Below, piece by piece: positions 61,457 through 64,000 of a stretch of DNA of 64,000 nucleotides (its first letter is position 1; each line of letters opens with the position of its first letter). The notes below the pieces were generated by a model. That model searched no databases, was not told where the DNA came from, and saw only the letters and a list, made by a program, of their open reading frames with translations. This DNA comes from Mycolicibacterium llatzerense (GTDB lineage Bacteria > Actinomycetota > Actinomycetes > Mycobacteriales > Mycobacteriaceae). The position numbers were made by a program, and so were the translations under genes. The stretch covers positions 1 to 64,000 of the forward strand of contig NZ_JXST01000001.1 in NCBI RefSeq assembly GCF_000878195.1. Reading direction: 5' to 3'.

Positions 61457-62949
61457 TCGCGCCAGCGCCGCAGTTCCGAGCCGGCAGCCCAGGTCGAATG
61501 GGTGCCACTCGATACCCGTTCCGGCAGTTGGAGTTTGCACACCGGCCCGTCGGCCACCCGGGCCGCGTCGAAGACCAGGCAATAGGATTCATCGGCGTTC
61601 ATGTCGGTGGTGATGGTGACCAGATAGCCGTCGTCCTCGCCGGTGCTGCCGACGCGTGGTGCCATGGCCGTCTCGCTGCCGAACACCCCGTCTTCGAAGG
61701 CGTATCGCTGTTCCGATCCGGTGTGCAGGTCGTGTCGGACCAGGCCGTCGAACAGGAACCAGCCGGGTTTTCCGGTCGCGGCGTAGGTGTAGCGGTAGTC
61801 GCGGCCGGCGTTGGCGGAGTTGATCATCCCGAATTCGGTGATGCTGTCGGACAGCTGCTCTTCGCGAGTTTGCCCGGTGACGAGGTTGAATCGCCAGCGG
61901 TGCAGTCGGGTCTGCATTCCGTCCAGGGACAGACCGCGAAAGATGTGCTGCCACTTGGGATCCATACCGTTTTCGGCGCCGTCGCTCGGTGCGGGCTCAC
62001 CTTGGAAGAACCCGTCGAGCACAATCTCGTCACCGTCCTCGTAGGCATTGGTGAAGTGCAGGACATAGGTGCTGTCCGCTTCGAACCAGCGCACGTCGTC
62101 GGCGGTGCCGCGGCGGGGCAGGACCGCGAACCGCGACGGCAGATCCCGGTGCAGGCGCGGGATGTGCGCGTTGTGTTTGAGCAGCTCGGCATCCCAGAAC
62201 AACGGAAAGTCGTTGAGGATCACGTAGTTTTCGGTGAATGCCATATCGTGGGGCAGCCGCGGCCCGGGCAGTTCGACATCGACGTAGTGCACCAGCGCGT
62301 TGTTCTCGTCGACAACCCCGTAGTGCAGGTACGGGGCCTGCTTGCCGTAGTTGAAGAACAGCAATTCGCCGGTGCGGTCATCGGACTTCGGGTGCGCGGA
62401 CACCCCGAGGTCGGTGGGGAAGCCCCCACGCCAGTCCTCTTTGCCCAGGTTGTCGCCCGTGTAGGGGTCGATGCGGTACAGGTCGCCACACTGATAGAAA
62501 CTGGTCAGCGCCACGCCGCGGTGCACCGTCACGTCGGTGCTCGAGGCATCCTTCATGAATGTCCTTGCGCCCCAACCATGTTTGCGCTGGGCCAGTTCGA
62601 CCGGTTCGGCGATTCCCGGCCACAGCGGGCCACCCGCCTCGATCTCGGCGAGCAAACCGTCGGTCCGGACGAACCGGTTGCGGTAGAAGGCTTTTCCATC
62701 CCGGAAGCCGACGATGTGCAGCATGCCGTCGCCGTCGAACGGATGGTAGAACTTGAACGCCGGGTGCAGCGGGTTCTCGGTGTTGCGCAGGTACACCCCG
62801 TCCAGGTCGGCGGGAATCTCGCCGTCGACGGCGGGCAGATCGTCGGCGTCCCACTCCGTGGTCTGCGGGCGCCACGCGCCGGTCCGGTACGGGTGGTCGT
62901 CATCCTCAGGCAGCGTGGACAGGTACTTGGCGACGACGTCGGTGTTCAT
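61453..62949 (-). CDS. Carotenoid cleavage oxygenase family protein (Rv0913c-like)
   Basis: 498-residue beta-propeller Fe(II) dioxygenase-like protein. The N-terminus DGEIPADLDGVYLRNTENPLHPAFKFYHPFDGDGMLH is typical of the RPE65/CCO family. Iron-ligand histidine candidates lie in SAHPKSDD, LPHDMAFTENY, TYVLHFTNAYEDGD and SSGTHSTWA. It probably cleaves an isoprenoid or stilbene-like double bond. ATG 62949 overlaps the thiolase-like stop (ATGA), and the tandem HxlR follows with another ATGA, so these three genes are one coupled operon. Matches Rv0913c. Confidence 0.93.
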   Translation of the reverse strand: MNTDVVAKYLSTLPEDDDHPYRTGAWRPQTTEWDADDLPAVDGEIPADLDGVYLRNTENPLHPAFKFYHPFDGDGMLHIVGFRDGKAFYRNRFVRTDGLLAEIEAGGPLWPGIAEPVELAQRKHGWGARTFMKDASSTDVTVHRGVALTSFYQCGDLYRIDPYTGDNLGKEDWRGGFPTDLGVSAHPKSDDRTGELLFFNYGKQAPYLHYGVVDENNALVHYVDVELPGPRLPHDMAFTENYVILNDFPLFWDAELLKHNAHIPRLHRDLPSRFAVLPRRGTADDVRWFEADSTYVLHFTNAYEDGDEIVLDGFFQGEPAPSDGAENGMDPKWQHIFRGLSLDGMQTRLHRWRFNLVTGQTREEQLSDSITEFGMINSANAGRDYRYTYAATGKPGWFLFDGLVRHDLHTGSEQRYAFEDGVFGSETAMAPRVGSTGEDDGYLVTITTDMNADESYCLVFDAARVADGPVCKLQLPERVSSGTHSTWAAGSELRRWRE

Positions 62950-64000
62950 GAGACCTCCTGGGCGGACCCGATGACAAAGCTGACCGTGGTGGCGGTGCTG
63001 CCGCCGAAGTTCAAGGTGCCGAAGGTTTTTGCACCTTCGACCTGGTAGGCGCCGGCAGTGCCGCTGACTTGTTTGGCGGCGTCGAGCAGCATCCGGACGC
63101 CGGAGGCGCCAACCGGGTGTCCTCCGCCGATCAGGCCGCCGCTGGGATTGACCGGCAGGCGTCCGCCGATCTCGATCTCGCCGTTCTCGATGGCTTTCCA
63201 TGATTCGCCGGGGCCGGTCAGGCCCAGGTGGTCGATCGCCAGATACTCACTGGGCGTGAAGCAGTCGTGCACCTCGACACCGTCGAGGTCGTCGACGCTG
63301 ACCCGCGCCCGTTCGAATGCGTCGAGCGCGGCCCGGCGTACGTGCGGCAGGACGTACGGGTCATCGGCGGAGTGGGTGAGCTTCTGCTGCAACCCCAGGC
63401 CGACGGTGCGATGTCCCCAGCCGTCGATGCGGGCGATGGGCCGGGTCGTGGGGTGGTTGCGCCGGTAGGCGTCGTTCACCAGGACGACCGCGGTACCGCC
63501 GTCGGTCATCTGGCTGCAGTCCAACCGGCGGATGCGGCCCTCGACAGGGGGATTGGACCGCGGATCGACGGACCAGGACCGGGTTTGGGCGTTCGGGTTG
63601 GCCCGGGCGTTGGCGTAGTTCAGGGCGGAGATGGCGTCGAGGTGGATGTCATCGAGGCCGTAACGCCGGTCGTACTCGTCGGCCACGAGGCTGAACATGT
63701 GCGGCCACATGAACTGTGCGTCGGCACCCTCGTGGCCGGTCCACGCCGCGGCGCCGAGATGCTGCGCGGCGGTGTCCCCGGGCACCGTTTTCTCCAGTTC
63801 GACGCCGAGGACGAGCGCGCTGTCATAGGCGCCGGAGCGCAGATCGGCGATTGCCGCGAGGGTCGCCACGCTGCCGGATGCGCACGCCGCCTCATGCCGA
63901 GTGGCCGGGGTTTCCCAGAACCCCTCGTCGACGGTGGCCGGCATCGCGCCCAGGTGACCTTGTGCGGCGAACATCTCGCCGAAGGCGTTCGCGACGTGCA
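62946..64000 (-). CDS. Thiolase-fold / lipid-transfer acetyl-CoA acetyltransferase-like protein, 5' end outside the window (Rv0914c-like)
   Basis: About 351 residues are visible; the reading frame continues past the window edge (HVANAFGE precedes the internal Met at 63974). Thiolase features: nucleophile cysteine in HEAACASGSVATL, VEVHDCFTPSEYLAIDHLG, and NPSGGLIGGGHPVGASG with the catalytic histidine. This is the SCP2-thiolase-like group used in lipid or sterol breakdown. It overlaps the downstream carotenoid-oxygenase-type gene by 4 nt. Matches Rv0914c. Confidence 0.92.
   Translation of the reverse strand, partial: HVANAFGEMFAAQGHLGAMPATVDEGFWETPATRHEAACASGSVATLAAIADLRSGAYDSALVLGVELEKTVPGDTAAQHLGAAAWTGHEGADAQFMWPHMFSLVADEYDRRYGLDDIHLDAISALNYANARANPNAQTRSWSVDPRSNPPVEGRIRRLDCSQMTDGGTAVVLVNDAYRRNHPTTRPIARIDGWGHRTVGLGLQQKLTHSADDPYVLPHVRRAALDAFERARVSVDDLDGVEVHDCFTPSEYLAIDHLGLTGPGESWKAIENGEIEIGGRLPVNPSGGLIGGGHPVGASGVRMLLDAAKQVSGTAGAYQVEGAKTFGTLNFGGSTATTVSFVIGSAQEVS

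Overview
The window is high-GC actinobacterial DNA and almost certainly comes from a mycobacterium, most likely a rapid grower of the Mycolicibacterium type. From memory of the M. tuberculosis gene order, two blocks are collinear with it. Positions 1-28,700 match Rv0867c (rpfA) to Rv0903c (prrA): rpfA, moaD2, moaA2, yccF-like, cspB, DUF2771, MFS, DUF3027, DUF2530, MarR, SpoU methylase, DUF2537, sepH, serC, AurF-like, fprB, VOC, citA, gltA2, ompA/arfA-like, prrB and prrA. Positions 52,100-64,000 match Rv0904c (accD3) to Rv0914c: accD3, echA6, metallo-beta-lactamase fold, ctpE, Rv0909/Rv0910 toxin-antitoxin pair, VOC, carotenoid-oxygenase family and thiolase-like. Both edge genes (rpfA and the thiolase-like gene) are cut by the window.

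Between these blocks (about 28.7-52.1 kb) lies an accessory region not found at this place in M. tuberculosis. It holds a phospholipase-D-fold protein overlapping a split chromate-family transporter, a heterodimeric ABC exporter, a GAF-LuxR regulator divergent from two acyl-CoA ligases, a magnesium locus, an amine-catabolism locus (IclR, two APC permeases, aldehyde dehydrogenase, topaquinone copper amine oxidase), and a TetR/FAD-monooxygenase pair with clear operators. Smaller additions sit in the first block: a GST-like gene, pdxH with an exporter, a MarR-controlled drug exporter, an FKBP, and a DUF2236/TetR pair.

Regulatory RNA is well represented. A c-di-AMP (ydaO-yuaA) riboswitch with a CRP-type palindrome further upstream precedes rpfA. 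An M-box (Mg2+) riboswitch with a good sigA-type promoter precedes an Nramp-family transporter. That transporter carries the altered metal-site motifs of the Nramp-related magnesium transporters, so sensor and cargo agree. Two short ORFs with good ribosome binding sites and a strong hairpin lie between riboswitch and transporter.

Dispersed small palindromes are the least explained structure. At least six inter- or intragenic hairpins share an apical core of the type ATTTTC-CGCG-ATTTT with variable arms. Two have identical 22-nt arms, and one of these sits in frame inside accD3, adding about 18 residues to an inter-domain linker. No tRNA, rRNA, CRISPR array, transposase or prophage was seen.
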